A stretch of 64,000 nucleotides of DNA, from assembly GCF_019400745.1 (NCBI RefSeq), contig NZ_WJIB01000008.1, forward strand, positions 248,001 to 312,000, given 5' to 3'. Of the stretch, positions 32,644-41,333 are shown in pieces. Positions within the stretch are counted from its first letter, which is position 1, and the number at the start of each line of letters is the position of its first letter. The translations under genes and the position numbers were made by a program. Origin of the DNA: Cohnella sp. CFH 77786. GTDB taxonomy: Bacteria; Bacillota; Bacilli; Paenibacillales; Paenibacillaceae. The notes below the pieces were generated by a model. It was not told the origin of the DNA. It worked only from the letters and a program-made list of their open reading frames with translations, and did no database searches.

Positions 32644-33000
32644 ATGTCCGAGATGAGCTACCTGTTGTTCCAGCAAGAAGACGGAAGCCTGCAGTTCGTG
32701 GAGATGCCCGCCTCTCACGCGTATCAGCTGAGCGCGCTGAACTTGCGCTTGCACAAAGAGCTGTCGAAGCTAACCGCGGACAATGTCCCGAAGCTGCCGA
32801 AAGCGGTGGCGGAATGCCGCGGCCTGGAGCTGCTCGACGAATCCGTCGTTCCGGCAGGCGGCCTCGATTACGTCAACGAATTGGAGCGCGCCTTCGCCGG
32901 CGTCCGCGAGCAAGCGTATCCGCTCATTTCGCTGCTGACCGAAATCCGGGCACTTCAGGCACAGTTGGAGCAGTGGTACGAGGAAGAGGGCCTGGTTTAA
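32644..33000 (+). CDS. Conserved Paenibacillus-type protein of unknown function
   Basis: 118 residues, acidic, mainly helical in the second half (YPLISLLTEIRALQAQLEQWYEEEG). Similar proteins next to sprT in Paenibacilli are sometimes labelled hydrolase/acyltransferase, but I see no catalytic motif, no membrane segment and no signal peptide. GAGGAG lies 11 nt before the ATG at 32644; the Met at 32653 is an alternative. It is divergent from sprT and has a promoter bracketed by an inverted repeat. Function unknown. Confidence 0.8.
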   Translation: MSEMSYLLFQQEDGSLQFVEMPASHAYQLSALNLRLHKELSKLTADNVPKLPKAVAECRGLELLDESVVPAGGLDYVNELERAFAGVREQAYPLISLLTEIRALQAQLEQWYEEEGLV

Positions 33001-33072
33001 CGACTCGATTGGCATAGAAAGCGGCTGGCGTCCACTCCGCGTGTCGGACCTGCACGATGATACGTTCCTTCC

Positions 33073-33080
33073 CATATGAT
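33073..33080 (+). promoter_or_regulatory. Sporulation-type -10 element before cmpA
   Basis: CATATGAT fits the sigma-E -10 pattern (cATAcanT). The -35 region is not clear. In Bacillus cmpA is made during sporulation, which agrees. Confidence 0.4.
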
Positions 33081-33116
33081 AATACTACAGGAAACGACGG
33101 GAGGAGGACGATTTCG

Positions 33117-33266
33117 ATGCCGCAGTGGCTCAGCAACCAGCTGATGAGAGCGTTCCAGAAGAAAGACCGCCGGCAAATCCGTCTGCTTAACGATTGCTGG
33201 TTTTATTACCGCGCCAAACCGGAGAAGCCGAAGGACTCCGCGGGCGGCGCCAGCCTAATTCCGTGA
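33117..33266 (+). CDS. cmpA: Cortex morphogenetic protein CmpA
   Basis: 49 residues. MPQWLSNQLMRAFQKKDRR and IRLLNDCWFYYRAK match the CmpA family closely, including the central Asn-Asp-Cys-Trp box. CmpA works with the ClpXP protease in sporulating mother cells to remove defective SpoIVA and so checks coat and cortex assembly. The ATG at 33117 follows GGGAGGAGG; the frame extends upstream to 33057 without family similarity. Bacillus CmpA has about 37 residues, so the last 12 or so (Pro/Gly/Ser-rich) are an extension. Gene order between tex and sprT is as in Bacillus. A strong terminator follows. Confidence 0.92.
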   Translation: MPQWLSNQLMRAFQKKDRRQIRLLNDCWFYYRAKPEKPKDSAGGASLIP

Positions 33267-33289
33267 ACGGAAGCCGCCACCATAACGAT

Positions 33290-33340
33290 AAGGCCTTCGC
33301 GTCGCCTCGAACAGCCGAGGACCCGCGAAGGCCTTTATTT
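33290..33340 (+). terminator. Terminator of cmpA
   Basis: AAGGCCTTCGCG pairs with CGCGAAGGCCTT (12 bp) with an inner CCTCG/CGAGG stem, followed by TATTT. Confidence 0.9.
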
Positions 33341-33352
33341 CCGAATGGGGGC

Positions 33353-33403
33353 TCCCCCAAAAGTAATCGGAACGTGCTATAAAGCTTCGCGTCACTTTTG
33401 GGG
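33353..33403. repeat. Long-looped inverted repeat between cmpA and the nitroreductase gene
   Basis: CCCCCAAAAGT (from 33354) pairs perfectly with ACTTTTGGGGG (to 33403), enclosing about 28 bases. It lies 14 bp past the nitroreductase stop, but no T-run supports a simple terminator. Confidence 0.5.
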
Positions 33404-33416
33404 GATTTGTTCCGTA

Positions 33417-34064
33417 TTATTTCACTTCGTTCCAGAAAGTCACGTCTTCAATCGGCAATCGCGCGGTTGGATGGCCGGGTTTCGCCGCTTTGCCGATCGG
33501 CAACAGCATGACCGGCACGTACCGTTCGCCGAGGTTGAACGCCTCTTTGAATTTCTCGCGGTCGAAGCCGCCCATGGGGACTGTGTCGTAGCCCTTCGCG
33601 CGGGCGACGAGCATCAGCTGCATGGCGGCAAGACTGGCGTCAATCACGGCGACCTCGCGGATACGATCGGAAGGCAGCGAAGAATAGAGGGAGACGTAGC
33701 GCTCCTTGAACGAATTAGCCACGTCTTCAGGCATATAACCGGCTTCGATCGCTTGGCCGAAGACGCGGTCGGCTTTCCGGTACCCTTCGACGTCGCCTAA
33801 TATCGCAATGATCGCGGATGCTTCCACAACTTGCTGCTGCGAGTTGGCGATGGGGAGGAGCTTCTCTTTCAGTTCCGGGGAATCGATGACGAGAAACCGC
33901 CACAGCTGCATATTGGCGGAAGAGGGGGCTTTGGCAGCCAGCGTCAACATTTCTTTGAGTTCTTCTCTCGAAATGACCGTATGCGGATCGTACTGGCGGA
34001 CGGAGCGGCGGCTTTGGATCACTTCGAGGAAGGCTTGCTCTTGCGTTGCGGTCGTCGACATCAA
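33417..34064 (-). CDS. Nitroreductase family protein
   Basis: 215 residues, the usual length. The FMN-binding start region is visible as VIQSRRSVRQYDPHTVISREEL, followed by APSSANMQLWRFLVI; late motifs AVIDASLAAMQLMLVARAKGYDT and LLPIGKAAKPGHPTARLP fit the family. Such enzymes use NAD(P)H to reduce nitro compounds, quinones or flavins. AAGGAGGAAAA before the ATG gives a strong site; the second Met (34061) is possible. Its control region contains three spaced repeats and a palindrome, and an Rrf2 regulator gene lies upstream on the same strand, so redox-responsive control is likely. Confidence 0.92.
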   Translation of the reverse strand: MMSTTATQEQAFLEVIQSRRSVRQYDPHTVISREELKEMLTLAAKAPSSANMQLWRFLVIDSPELKEKLLPIANSQQQVVEASAIIAILGDVEGYRKADRVFGQAIEAGYMPEDVANSFKERYVSLYSSLPSDRIREVAVIDASLAAMQLMLVARAKGYDTVPMGGFDREKFKEAFNLGERYVPVMLLPIGKAAKPGHPTARLPIEDVTFWNEVK

Positions 34065-34106
34065 ATTTTCCTCCTTGGGTACGGCCTCGGCATTGCCGAC
34101 CCCCTT

Positions 34107-34260
34107 ATACTGAGTATCTTCTTACACAGTTAAAGTGAAGCAGCGCCAGACTGCGTACGATTGTGCACAGTTAAACGCGGCAAAACCTTACTGCGCAAAA
34201 GTAAACACAGTTAAAGGGATAAAAAAACGGCCGATACTGTAATGAATTTAATCACAGTAT
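34107..34260. promoter_or_regulatory. Control region with three evenly spaced direct repeats and an inverted repeat
   Basis: acacagttaaag (minus strand CTTTAACTGTGT) recurs at 34124, 34165 (gcacagttaaac) and 34205, so with 40-41 bp steps. ATACTGT (34234-34240) and ACAGTAT (34254-34260) form an inverted repeat with 13 bp between, and ATACTGAGTAT at 34107-34117 is another palindrome. The inverted repeat followed by a T-run on the minus strand may also end the Rrf2 transcript. Confidence 0.6.
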
Positions 34261-34267
34261 ACGACCA

Positions 34268-34744
34268 TTAACGGGAGATGTCAATCGCCTTGCCTTCCGC
34301 CGTTCCGATCGCGGTGCGCTCCGCCAACTCCGCTATCGTGTACCGGCTGAGCACTTCCTTAAGGCTTTGGTTCATTTCCTGGGTCAGTTCCTGAAACGCC
34401 GCCTTCATCTCCTGCCCGAACGGATGGGAGCCCGTCGTCTCCTTGATCCCGTAACACAGCGGATCGCCCACCTGCAGCGCCGAATAGACTTCCGCCAGCG
34501 TCACCGTCTTCGGATCGCGCTTCATGCGGTAGCCGCCGTCCCGGCCTTCCCGGGTCTCCAGAATGCCCTCGCGCGCGAGCACGGCCAATATTCTCCTCAG
34601 CAGCGTCGCTTCGGACTGCAGATAGTTCGCCAATTCGGCGCTGGGGCAGGTATGAATTTGTTCCTTCGATAAAATGACCAGTGCCTGCAGCGCCAAGCCG
34701 AACCATTTGGGATGATGGTTCCCGGTGCATTTTTCCGGATTCAT
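34268..34744 (-). CDS. Rrf2 family transcriptional regulator
   Basis: 158 residues. The winged-helix part reads WFGLALQALVILSKEQ, SAELANYLQSEATLLRRILAVLAREGILET and GRDGGYRMKRDP, as in Rrf2/YwnA regulators. Iron-sulfur type Rrf2 proteins have three Cys in the middle; here I see only C5 and Cys in DPLCYGI, so it is more likely a non-cluster form. It lies 203 bp upstream of the nitroreductase gene in the same direction and is the obvious candidate for the repeats between them. Confidence 0.9.
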   Translation of the reverse strand: MNPEKCTGNHHPKWFGLALQALVILSKEQIHTCPSAELANYLQSEATLLRRILAVLAREGILETREGRDGGYRMKRDPKTVTLAEVYSALQVGDPLCYGIKETTGSHPFGQEMKAAFQELTQEMNQSLKEVLSRYTIAELAERTAIGTAEGKAIDISR

Positions 34745-34875
34745 GTCGCTTCTCCCTTTGCCATCTCACGGTCCCGTCGCGCGGGTCGCGATTTTCCTGC
34801 ATTGTACCATGAAAACCCGGAAGCGCCAAGCGGAAGCGGCGGTTGAAAGGCGATTCCGGGTTAAGGAGATTGCGC

Positions 34876-37059
34876 TTACCGGGGCTTCTTCATGGTCAGG
34901 CTGACCCGGCCTTTCTTCACGTCCACGCCGAGCACCCACACGGTAACCGTGTCTCCTACGGCGACCGCTTCGGTCGGATGCTTGACGAACTTGTCGCTCA
35001 GCTGGGAAATGTGGACGAGTCCGTCGTTCTTGATGCCGATATCGACGAACGCGCCGAAGTCGACGACGTTCCGCACGGTTCCTTGCAGCTCCATGCCCGG
35101 CTTGAGGTCTTCGATATCGAGCACGTCCGTGTGGAAAATAGGAGGCGGCAGCTCGTCGCGGGGATCGCGTCCCGGCCTCATCAGGCTGTCGACGATGTCG
35201 CGAAGCGTCGGAACGCCCACCTGCAGCTTCTCGGCCACCTCTTCCGCCTTCAGGCCGCGCAGCTTCTCCTTGAGCGGCTCCGTGCCGATGGCCGCAACAT
35301 CCAAATCAAGCTCCCGAAGCAGCCTTTTGACCACGTCATAGGACTCCGGATGAATGGGAGTCCGGTCCAGAGGATTGTCCCCGTCCGAGATCCGCAGGAA
35401 GCCGACGCATTGCTCGAACGTTTTGGCGCCGAGGCGGGGCACCTTCTGCAGCTGCTTGCGATCCGTGAACTTGCCGATTTCCTCCCGGGATTTGACGATA
35501 TTCCGGGCGAGCGTGGCGTTGATTCCGGAAACGTAGGACAGCAAGGAAGGGGAAGCTGTGTTCACGTCCACGCCAACGTGGTTAACCGCCGACTCCACGA
35601 CGCCGGAGAGGCTTTCGTCCAGCCGTTTCTGCGTCACGTCATGCTGATACTGGCCGACGCCGATCGCTTTAGGCTCGATCTTCACCAGCTCTGCGAGCGG
35701 ATCCTGCAGCCTTCTGGCGATCGACACCGCGCTTCGTTCCGCCACGTCCAGTTCAGGGAATTCTTCCTGCGCGAGCTTGGAAGCGGAATAGACGCTCGCC
35801 CCCGCCTCGCTGACGATCAGATATTGCAGGTTCCGCTCGGGCATCGACTTGATCACCTGGGCAACGAATTGCTCCGTCTCCCGCGAAGCGGTCCCGTTGC
35901 CGATGACGATCAGCTGGACGCCGTACCCGCCGATGATCCGTTTGAAAACCGCCTCGGCTTCGGCCTTCTTGTTGTGCGGAGGCGTCGGATAGGTGACGGC
36001 CACTTCCAGCAGCTTGCCGGTCTCGTCGACGACGGCCAGCTTGCAGCCCGTACGGTACGCAGGATCGACGCCGAGGACGACCCGGCCCTTAACCGGCGGC
36101 TGCAGCAATAGATTGCGCAGGTTCTCCGAGAAAATGCCGATCGCGTGCTCCTCTGCCTTCTCCGTCAGCTCTCCCCGCAGTTCCCGCTCGATCGATGGAG
36201 CGATGAGCCGCTTATATGAATCCTCAACGGCCGCTGCAAGCGTATCGCGTGCGACGGACGGACCTCGAATGACGCGGCGCCGCAGCTCCTCGACCACGCG
36301 GTCCACGGGAACCTCGACCGCCACGCTGAGCACGTCTTCGCGTTCCCCCCGGTTGATGGCAAGCACCCGATGAGGCGGCAGCCGTTTGACGGGCTCGTTG
36401 TATTGGTAATACATTTCGTAAACCGATTCCGCTTCGGGGTCCTTCGCCTTGCTGTACAGCACGCCATGGTCCCAGGTGAACTTGCGCACCCAGCGGCGGA
36501 TGTCCGCATCGTCGGCCCACATCTCGGCCATAATATCCATGGCGCCCTGAATCGCTTCTTCCGGCGTCGTAACGCCCTTGTCTTCCCGAACGTACTTCGC
36601 CGCCTCGGCCAACAGGGCGCCTTGCCGCGGCTGGGACAGCAGCCACTCCGCGAGCGGCTCCAAGCCGCGCTCCTTGGCGACGCTGGCCCGCGTTTTGCGC
36701 TTCTGCCGGTAAGGACGGTAGAGATCCTCGACCTCCTGCAGCTTGACGGCCTTCCGGATCGCGTCTTCCAGCTCCGGCGTCAGCTTGTCCTGCTCGCCGA
36801 TCAGCCGGATCACCTCGTTCTTGCGGTCCTCCAGCCCTTTCAAATAGTTCCGGCGCTCTTCAATGGAGCGCAATTGGTTCTCGTCCAGCTCGCCGGTCAT
36901 TTCCTTGCGGTACCGGGCGATAAAAGGGATCGTATTCCCTTCGTCGAGCAGGGAAGCGACCGTGCGCACCTGGGCCGGGGACAGCCCCAGCTCGGCGGCG
37001 ATTTGCCGGTTCATGCGCTCGGCGGCCTCCCGCGCGGCCGTCTCCGTCGTATCCGTCAT
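34876..37059 (-). CDS. tex: RNA-binding transcription accessory protein Tex
   Basis: 727 residues, full length. Order: N-terminal helical domain (IAAELGLSPAQVRTVASLLDEGNTIPFIARYRKEMTG), YqgF/RNase H-like domain (VLGVDPAYRTGCKLAVVD), helix-hairpin-helix repeats (NTASPSLLSYVSGI, RKQLQKVPRLGAKTFEQCVGFLRI) and a C-terminal S1 RNA-binding domain (GMELQGTVRNVVDFGAFVDIGIK). Tex acts with transcription and RNA; its exact role is unclear. The ATG at 37059 (MTDTTETAAREA) is preceded by GGAAGGAA; the frame upstream to 37134 is not family-like. It lies downstream of ndoA beyond a terminator, an order shared with Bacillus ydcI. Confidence 0.95.
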   Translation of the reverse strand: MTDTTETAAREAAERMNRQIAAELGLSPAQVRTVASLLDEGNTIPFIARYRKEMTGELDENQLRSIEERRNYLKGLEDRKNEVIRLIGEQDKLTPELEDAIRKAVKLQEVEDLYRPYRQKRKTRASVAKERGLEPLAEWLLSQPRQGALLAEAAKYVREDKGVTTPEEAIQGAMDIMAEMWADDADIRRWVRKFTWDHGVLYSKAKDPEAESVYEMYYQYNEPVKRLPPHRVLAINRGEREDVLSVAVEVPVDRVVEELRRRVIRGPSVARDTLAAAVEDSYKRLIAPSIERELRGELTEKAEEHAIGIFSENLRNLLLQPPVKGRVVLGVDPAYRTGCKLAVVDETGKLLEVAVTYPTPPHNKKAEAEAVFKRIIGGYGVQLIVIGNGTASRETEQFVAQVIKSMPERNLQYLIVSEAGASVYSASKLAQEEFPELDVAERSAVSIARRLQDPLAELVKIEPKAIGVGQYQHDVTQKRLDESLSGVVESAVNHVGVDVNTASPSLLSYVSGINATLARNIVKSREEIGKFTDRKQLQKVPRLGAKTFEQCVGFLRISDGDNPLDRTPIHPESYDVVKRLLRELDLDVAAIGTEPLKEKLRGLKAEEVAEKLQVGVPTLRDIVDSLMRPGRDPRDELPPPIFHTDVLDIEDLKPGMELQGTVRNVVDFGAFVDIGIKNDGLVHISQLSDKFVKHPTEAVAVGDTVTVWVLGVDVKKGRVSLTMKKPR

Positions 37060-37232
37060 TTCCTTCCAACCTCCTTGGCAATCGACTTCCATTATAGCAG
37101 ACAACGGGACAATCTTCCGCCCGAGACGGATCACGCTGGAAGCCCCGAACGCGTAGACGCTTCCGGAGGGTCCAATTAACGGAGCGTCACTAAGCGCTCC
37201 CGAATCGGTTGTAACTAACGATCGTATACGAC

Positions 37233-37257
37233 AAAAAAAACGCCCTCGCGGGCGTTT
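37233..37257 (-). terminator. Terminator after ndoA
   Basis: AAACGCCC pairs with GGGCGTTT around TCGC; eight T follow on the minus strand. It lies 4 bp past the ndoA stop. Confidence 0.92.
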
Positions 37258-37261
37258 CCCT

Positions 37262-37612
37262 TTAAAAATCGATCAAACCGACGCTGATCTGCAGCGCCTC
37301 GTCCACCTTGCGCATCGTCTCTTCTTCCAGATGCGTGATCTTGTCCGTCAGCCGCTGCTTGTCGATCGTGCGGATCTGCTCCAGCAGGATGACGGAGTCC
37401 TTCTCCATGCCGTGCGTCTTCGCTTCGATCTCGACGTGCGTCGGAAGCTTCGCCTTCTGGATTTGCGCCGTAATGGCCGCTACGATCACGGTGGGGCTGA
37501 AGCGATTGCCGATGTCGTTCTGGATGACGAGCACAGGGCGCACTCCCCCCTGTTCCGAGCCTACGACCGGCGACAAATCGGCATAAAACACGTCCCCGCG
37601 TTTGACGATCAA
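37262..37612 (-). CDS. ndoA: EndoA endoribonuclease toxin (MazF/PemK)
   Basis: 116 residues. [33 protein letters not shown] is the start of PemK/MazF family RNases, then [24 protein letters not shown] and [14 protein letters not shown]. EndoA cuts mRNA at UAC-type sites in Bacillus and stops growth when freed from its antitoxin. The antitoxin gene lies 3 bp upstream and both sit behind alr. As a core chromosomal copy it is kept at the same place in many Firmicutes. A strong terminator ends the transcript. Confidence 0.96.
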   Translation of the reverse strand: MIVKRGDVFYADLSPVVGSEQGGVRPVLVIQNDIGNRFSPTVIVAAITAQIQKAKLPTHVEIEAKTHGMEKDSVILLEQIRTIDKQRLTDKITHLEEETMRKVDEALQISVGLIDF

Positions 37613-37615
37613 AGG

Positions 37616-37897
37616 CTACACCCCGCTTACGAGGCGTTCGAGCGTGCTTTCGGCATCCTCTTCGGCGTGGAACGCTTCCGATGCCATGTTCAGGTTGATT
37701 TTCGCCATTTCCAAATACCCGCGCTGCATGGCGTCGCGGATCATCCTCTTCTTGCGTTCCACCAAGTAATGCTTCATCGCTTGGCGGATGATTTCGCTCC
37801 GGTTCGTATTTTCCTTCGCCACGACGAAGTCCACCTCCCGGAGAAGATGATCCGGCAAACTGATCATAATGCGTTTCGTATGTTGGTAATTGGCCAC
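37616..37897 (-). CDS. ndoAI: EndoAI antitoxin (CopG/RHH)
   Basis: 93 residues. The ribbon-helix-helix region is KRIMISLPDHLLREVDF followed by NRSEIIRQAMKHYL. The C-terminal part (MAKINLNMASEAFHAEEDAES) should wrap the toxin. It neutralises EndoA and may bind its own promoter. It lies 145 bp after alr and 3 bp before ndoA. Confidence 0.95.
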   Translation of the reverse strand: MANYQHTKRIMISLPDHLLREVDFVVAKENTNRSEIIRQAMKHYLVERKKRMIRDAMQRGYLEMAKINLNMASEAFHAEEDAESTLERLVSGV

Positions 37898-38042
37898 CGA
37901 ACGAGCACCCCCAAAGAATTTCCAGCCCCGAACCTAATTTCCAGTATGCATGTCACAGAATCATTCTATACGGCTTATTTCGTATCCATTCGCGATAGAG
38001 GAACGTTTTCCTGCCGATCTTCGAAAAAAACGGAAACACAAT

Positions 38043-39212
38043 CTATCCCAGCAGCGGATTGACGACCGACACGACTTCGCCGTTCCGTACGTAAACCCTC
38101 GGAACCCGGCTCGCCACCATGCACGTCCACTCGTAGTTGATCGTCCCGAGCTTCGCCGCGATCTCCTCGGCCGTGATGGTTTCGCGGCCTTGGCGGCCCA
38201 TCAGGACGACTTCCTCGCCGGGCGCCGCCTCTTCCGCTTCGCCGTCGAGACGGACCATGCATTGGTCCATGCAGATCGTGCCGACGACGGGCACGCGGCG
38301 GCCGCGGATGAGCGCCTCGGCTTTGCCGCTCAGCATCCGGCTGAAGCCGTCCGCGTAACCGACGGGCAGGGTGCCGATGAATTCTTCCCGCCGCGTGAAG
38401 TAGCGGGTCCCGTAGCTGATGCCTTCGCCGGCGGACAGCCTCTTCACGTGGACGAGCTCCGTCTTCAGCGACATGACCGGCTCCAGCTCCACCGCTCCGC
38501 GAACGACTTCGTCGCTCGGATACAGACCGTACATGCTGATGCCCAGCCGCAGCATGCCGCCCACGTGCTCCGGCAGGTCGATCCCCGCGGCGCTGTTGCC
38601 GGAATGGATCACGGAGATCGGCAGCCCGTGCCGCCGAACGTAGTCGACGACGCTCGCGAACCGCTCCGTCTGCATCCCCGTATAGGTTTTGTCCGCCTCG
38701 TCCGCGCGCGCGAAATGGGTGAACAACCCTTCCACGTCCAGCTGCGGGACGCCAAAAGCCCGCTCGAGGAACGACTCGGCGGCCGGCCCCGGCAGCAGGC
38801 CGAGACGGCCCATGCCGGAATCGATTTTGATATGCGTTTTCAGCTTCTTCGCATCCCCGGGCAATGCCGAAGCGGCTTCCAAAATATCTTCACGGTAAAT
38901 CGTCACGGCTATGTCATGCTCGCGTGCAATCGGCAACCCGTTCGCGGGCGTAAATCCGAGCACAAGAATCGGCGTCCGGATGCCTGCTTTCCGAAGCTGC
39001 AGGGCTTCGTCCAGAAAGGCGACGCCCAAGTACTCCGCTCCCGCGGAGGCCGCTTCCCGTGCCGTCTCCACGGCGCCATGCCCGTAGGCATTCGCCTTCA
39101 CCGACGCCAGCAGCTTCGTACCGGACGGCATCCGCTTGCGGAACGATCCGATATTGCGCGCCAGAGCGTCAAGAGAAATCTCGGCCACGGTTGGCCGATA
39201 ATAGGAGTCCAC
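38043..39212 (-). CDS. alr: Alanine racemase
   Basis: 389 residues. The PLP-binding Lys39 lies in LLASVKANAYGHG, the second catalytic Tyr in GEGISYGTRYFT, and the C-terminal domain follows with VPVVGTICMDQCMVRLD. The enzyme makes D-alanine for peptidoglycan and also affects spore germination. It has a good sigma-A promoter about 35-70 bp upstream. In Bacillus it lies directly behind ydcC; here ydcC is 15.6 kb away, with the exopolysaccharide block between. Confidence 0.96.
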   Translation of the reverse strand: MDSYYRPTVAEISLDALARNIGSFRKRMPSGTKLLASVKANAYGHGAVETAREAASAGAEYLGVAFLDEALQLRKAGIRTPILVLGFTPANGLPIAREHDIAVTIYREDILEAASALPGDAKKLKTHIKIDSGMGRLGLLPGPAAESFLERAFGVPQLDVEGLFTHFARADEADKTYTGMQTERFASVVDYVRRHGLPISVIHSGNSAAGIDLPEHVGGMLRLGISMYGLYPSDEVVRGAVELEPVMSLKTELVHVKRLSAGEGISYGTRYFTRREEFIGTLPVGYADGFSRMLSGKAEALIRGRRVPVVGTICMDQCMVRLDGEAEEAAPGEEVVLMGRQGRETITAEEIAAKLGTINYEWTCMVASRVPRVYVRNGEVVSVVNPLLG

Positions 39213-39251
39213 GGTCCGCTCACCATCCCGATGCGTTACTGCGATAACGTA

Positions 39252-39280
39252 ATGTTACCGGGTGCGTGCGGCACTGTCAA
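39252..39280 (-). promoter_or_regulatory. Sigma-A promoter of alr
   Basis: On the minus strand a perfect TTGACA (39280-39275), 17 bp spacer and TAACAT (39257-39252). The transcript should start near 39245, 33 nt before the alr ATG. Confidence 0.75.
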
Positions 39281-39400
39281 TCGGATCGGGGCAGGCAACG
39301 TTTTCCTGCGGGCACCGGCATCGCGCATGCATGCATGTTCGAGAGGGTTCCGGCATAATACAATACGTATCCGACAGTGGCACAAGGGGGAAGATGGATC

Positions 39401-41143
39401 ATGCCCTGGATCAAAAAGAGGTCCAAAAAAGCGTCGCGAACCCGGCTTGTATCCCTAGCGGCCATCCTCGGCTTCTTGCTGATTTTGTCTAGCGCATTCG
39501 CCTTATCCAAGCAGAACGCCGCTTCCTCCGACACCTTTCCTTCAGCTCTTTCCACCCGCGAATCTGCTTCCTTGCGTCCGTATCCGGCACGGAATCTCGA
39601 TGCAAAATCCCTCATTCGGCAAAAGCAAGGATTCATCCTGATTAAACCCTCCAAGGTTGCGGTCATCGATGAAGGTTTTCCTGAAAAGAGCCTCTCCGCC
39701 GAAGAAGCCATTCATTTAGATGGAGGTGCCGGGGATCGATTCCGCAGGAGCGCATTGCTCCAGTTTGATTTATCGCAAATCAATCAAGCGCCGGTTGAAG
39801 CAGCGTATTTACGGCTGTATAACGGCGAGACGCTCGAAAATAACGCAACCCGTACGATACGAATCCGATCGCTGACGAAGCCCTGGACTACGGGTGCAAA
39901 TTGGTTGACCTACGACGGCAAGCATCTTTGGACCGCCGAGGGAGGAATGGAAGACGAATCGGAATACGAAGCTGCGCAGACGGTATTCCGAATCGTGAAA
40001 TGGGAGCCTTCCTGGTTCATGGATGTGACGCCGCTTGTCAAAGAATGGACCGGGGGAGCAGCGAATTTCGGCGTTTCCATCCGCGCGGACGATCGCATCT
40101 CGCTGATGCCCCCGAGCAAAGAAAATACCGGTCCGACCCTGATTGTCCTCACCAAACCGGCCGACAAAATCGCATCCGCCCTGCAAAGCCTGAAATTCGA
40201 TTTCGTGGACGCCCCGTTCGCCGATCCGAATATCGGAATCGTGAACGCCCTCGTCCAAGCAGACCGCTTGGGGCTCGATCCGGCCTACCTCGAAGCATTG
40301 GAAAAGTATTACGCTTCGGTGATCGACGAACAAGGCCGATTCCGCCCGACCGCCAGATTCCAGTTCAAAAATTACTATGTCGCCGGATTCGGACCGAGCC
40401 TGCTTTATTTATATGAAAAAACCGGAAAAGAAAAATATGCCGCCGCGGTCCGTACGCTTCGCCAGTTGCTCACTCCCGAAAAAATGAAAAACGGTCTGTT
40501 CATCGAGGAAAAGCATCAATCGGTTCAAACCGAGCTCGCCATGTTTGCCATCCCCTTTCTTGCGGAATACGGCATTTCTTTCCGTGATCGGCAATCGCTC
40601 AATCTTGCGGTCGATCAGATGCTGAAATTGTTGGAAACGACGACCTGGAAAGAGGCGGATTTCTTGCCGAATACCTATGTCTATGAAAAGGGGGGCATTG
40701 GAAAAGGATGGGCGCGAGGAGTTGGATATTTATTCGCCGGATTGGGCAAATTGCTCAGCTACGAGGAAGTCAAGGAGCATCCCCGCTATTCCGACTTGGA
40801 GAATTCATATAAACAGCTTGCTTCCACGCTCTTTAAGTACCGTACCGGCGGGATGTGGCGCGGACTCCTGCAGCTCCAGACGAGTCCTGCCGATACTTCA
40901 GGCTCGTCTCTACTGGCGATCGGATACGAGTACGGCGTGCGGAACGGGATTCTGAAGCCCGAATCGTATCGCATCGTAGATGAAGCGTTGGATGCGATCA
41001 CGAACTACTCCAAAACCGGACTGGATTTGGGGCAATCGTTCCCTCCCAACCAGGATCTGACGTATCGCACGACGAATTTCGGTGCCACGCGCCATGCCTT
41101 GGGATACTGGCTCGAGCTCATTACGTTAGTCGCCGGACGATAG
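39401..41143 (+). CDS. Exported DNRLRE-domain protein with (alpha/alpha)6 glycosidase-like C-terminus
   Basis: 580 residues. A basic N-terminus and a hydrophobic stretch (residues 16-36) suggest export or membrane anchoring. A DNRLRE-type beta domain follows (SALLQFDLSQINQAPVEAAY, TRTIRIRSLTKPWTTGANW, MDVTPLVKEWTGG). The C-terminal 330 residues are helical, with GKGWARGVGYLFAGLGKLL and NFGATRHALGYWLEL, close to GH88/GH105 barrels, but the catalytic Asp motifs of those families are not visible. The protein at 44428-46422 is a clear paralogue. The ATG at 39401 follows GGGGGAAG. It converges on the exopolysaccharide operon; a job on the polymer made there is inference. Confidence 0.8.
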   Translation: MPWIKKRSKKASRTRLVSLAAILGFLLILSSAFALSKQNAASSDTFPSALSTRESASLRPYPARNLDAKSLIRQKQGFILIKPSKVAVIDEGFPEKSLSAEEAIHLDGGAGDRFRRSALLQFDLSQINQAPVEAAYLRLYNGETLENNATRTIRIRSLTKPWTTGANWLTYDGKHLWTAEGGMEDESEYEAAQTVFRIVKWEPSWFMDVTPLVKEWTGGAANFGVSIRADDRISLMPPSKENTGPTLIVLTKPADKIASALQSLKFDFVDAPFADPNIGIVNALVQADRLGLDPAYLEALEKYYASVIDEQGRFRPTARFQFKNYYVAGFGPSLLYLYEKTGKEKYAAAVRTLRQLLTPEKMKNGLFIEEKHQSVQTELAMFAIPFLAEYGISFRDRQSLNLAVDQMLKLLETTTWKEADFLPNTYVYEKGGIGKGWARGVGYLFAGLGKLLSYEEVKEHPRYSDLENSYKQLASTLFKYRTGGMWRGLLQLQTSPADTSGSSLLAIGYEYGVRNGILKPESYRIVDEALDAITNYSKTGLDLGQSFPPNQDLTYRTTNFGATRHALGYWLELITLVAGR

Positions 41144-41280
41144 ATCGATAAAACGACGATGCTCCCCCCGTCGAATGGCTCGAAAGAATCGAGCACATCG
41201 AACCAACGCTGCCGACAGATTTGCTACACGGCCCACAAATGAAGGTGTTCGAAGAATGTGTCGACAGCCGCAGAAAAAAT

Positions 41281-41315
41281 AAGCCCCTCTGCTCCAAAAT
41301 GAAGCAGAGGGGCTT
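41281..41315. terminator. Two-way terminator at the end of the exopolysaccharide operon
   Basis: AAGCCCCTCTGCT pairs perfectly with AGCAGAGGGGCTT (13 bp). On the minus strand ATTTTTT follows; on the plus strand TTCGCTT. It lies 19 bp past the metalloprotease stop. Confidence 0.93.
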
Positions 41316-41333
41316 TTCGCTTATGCTAGAGGA

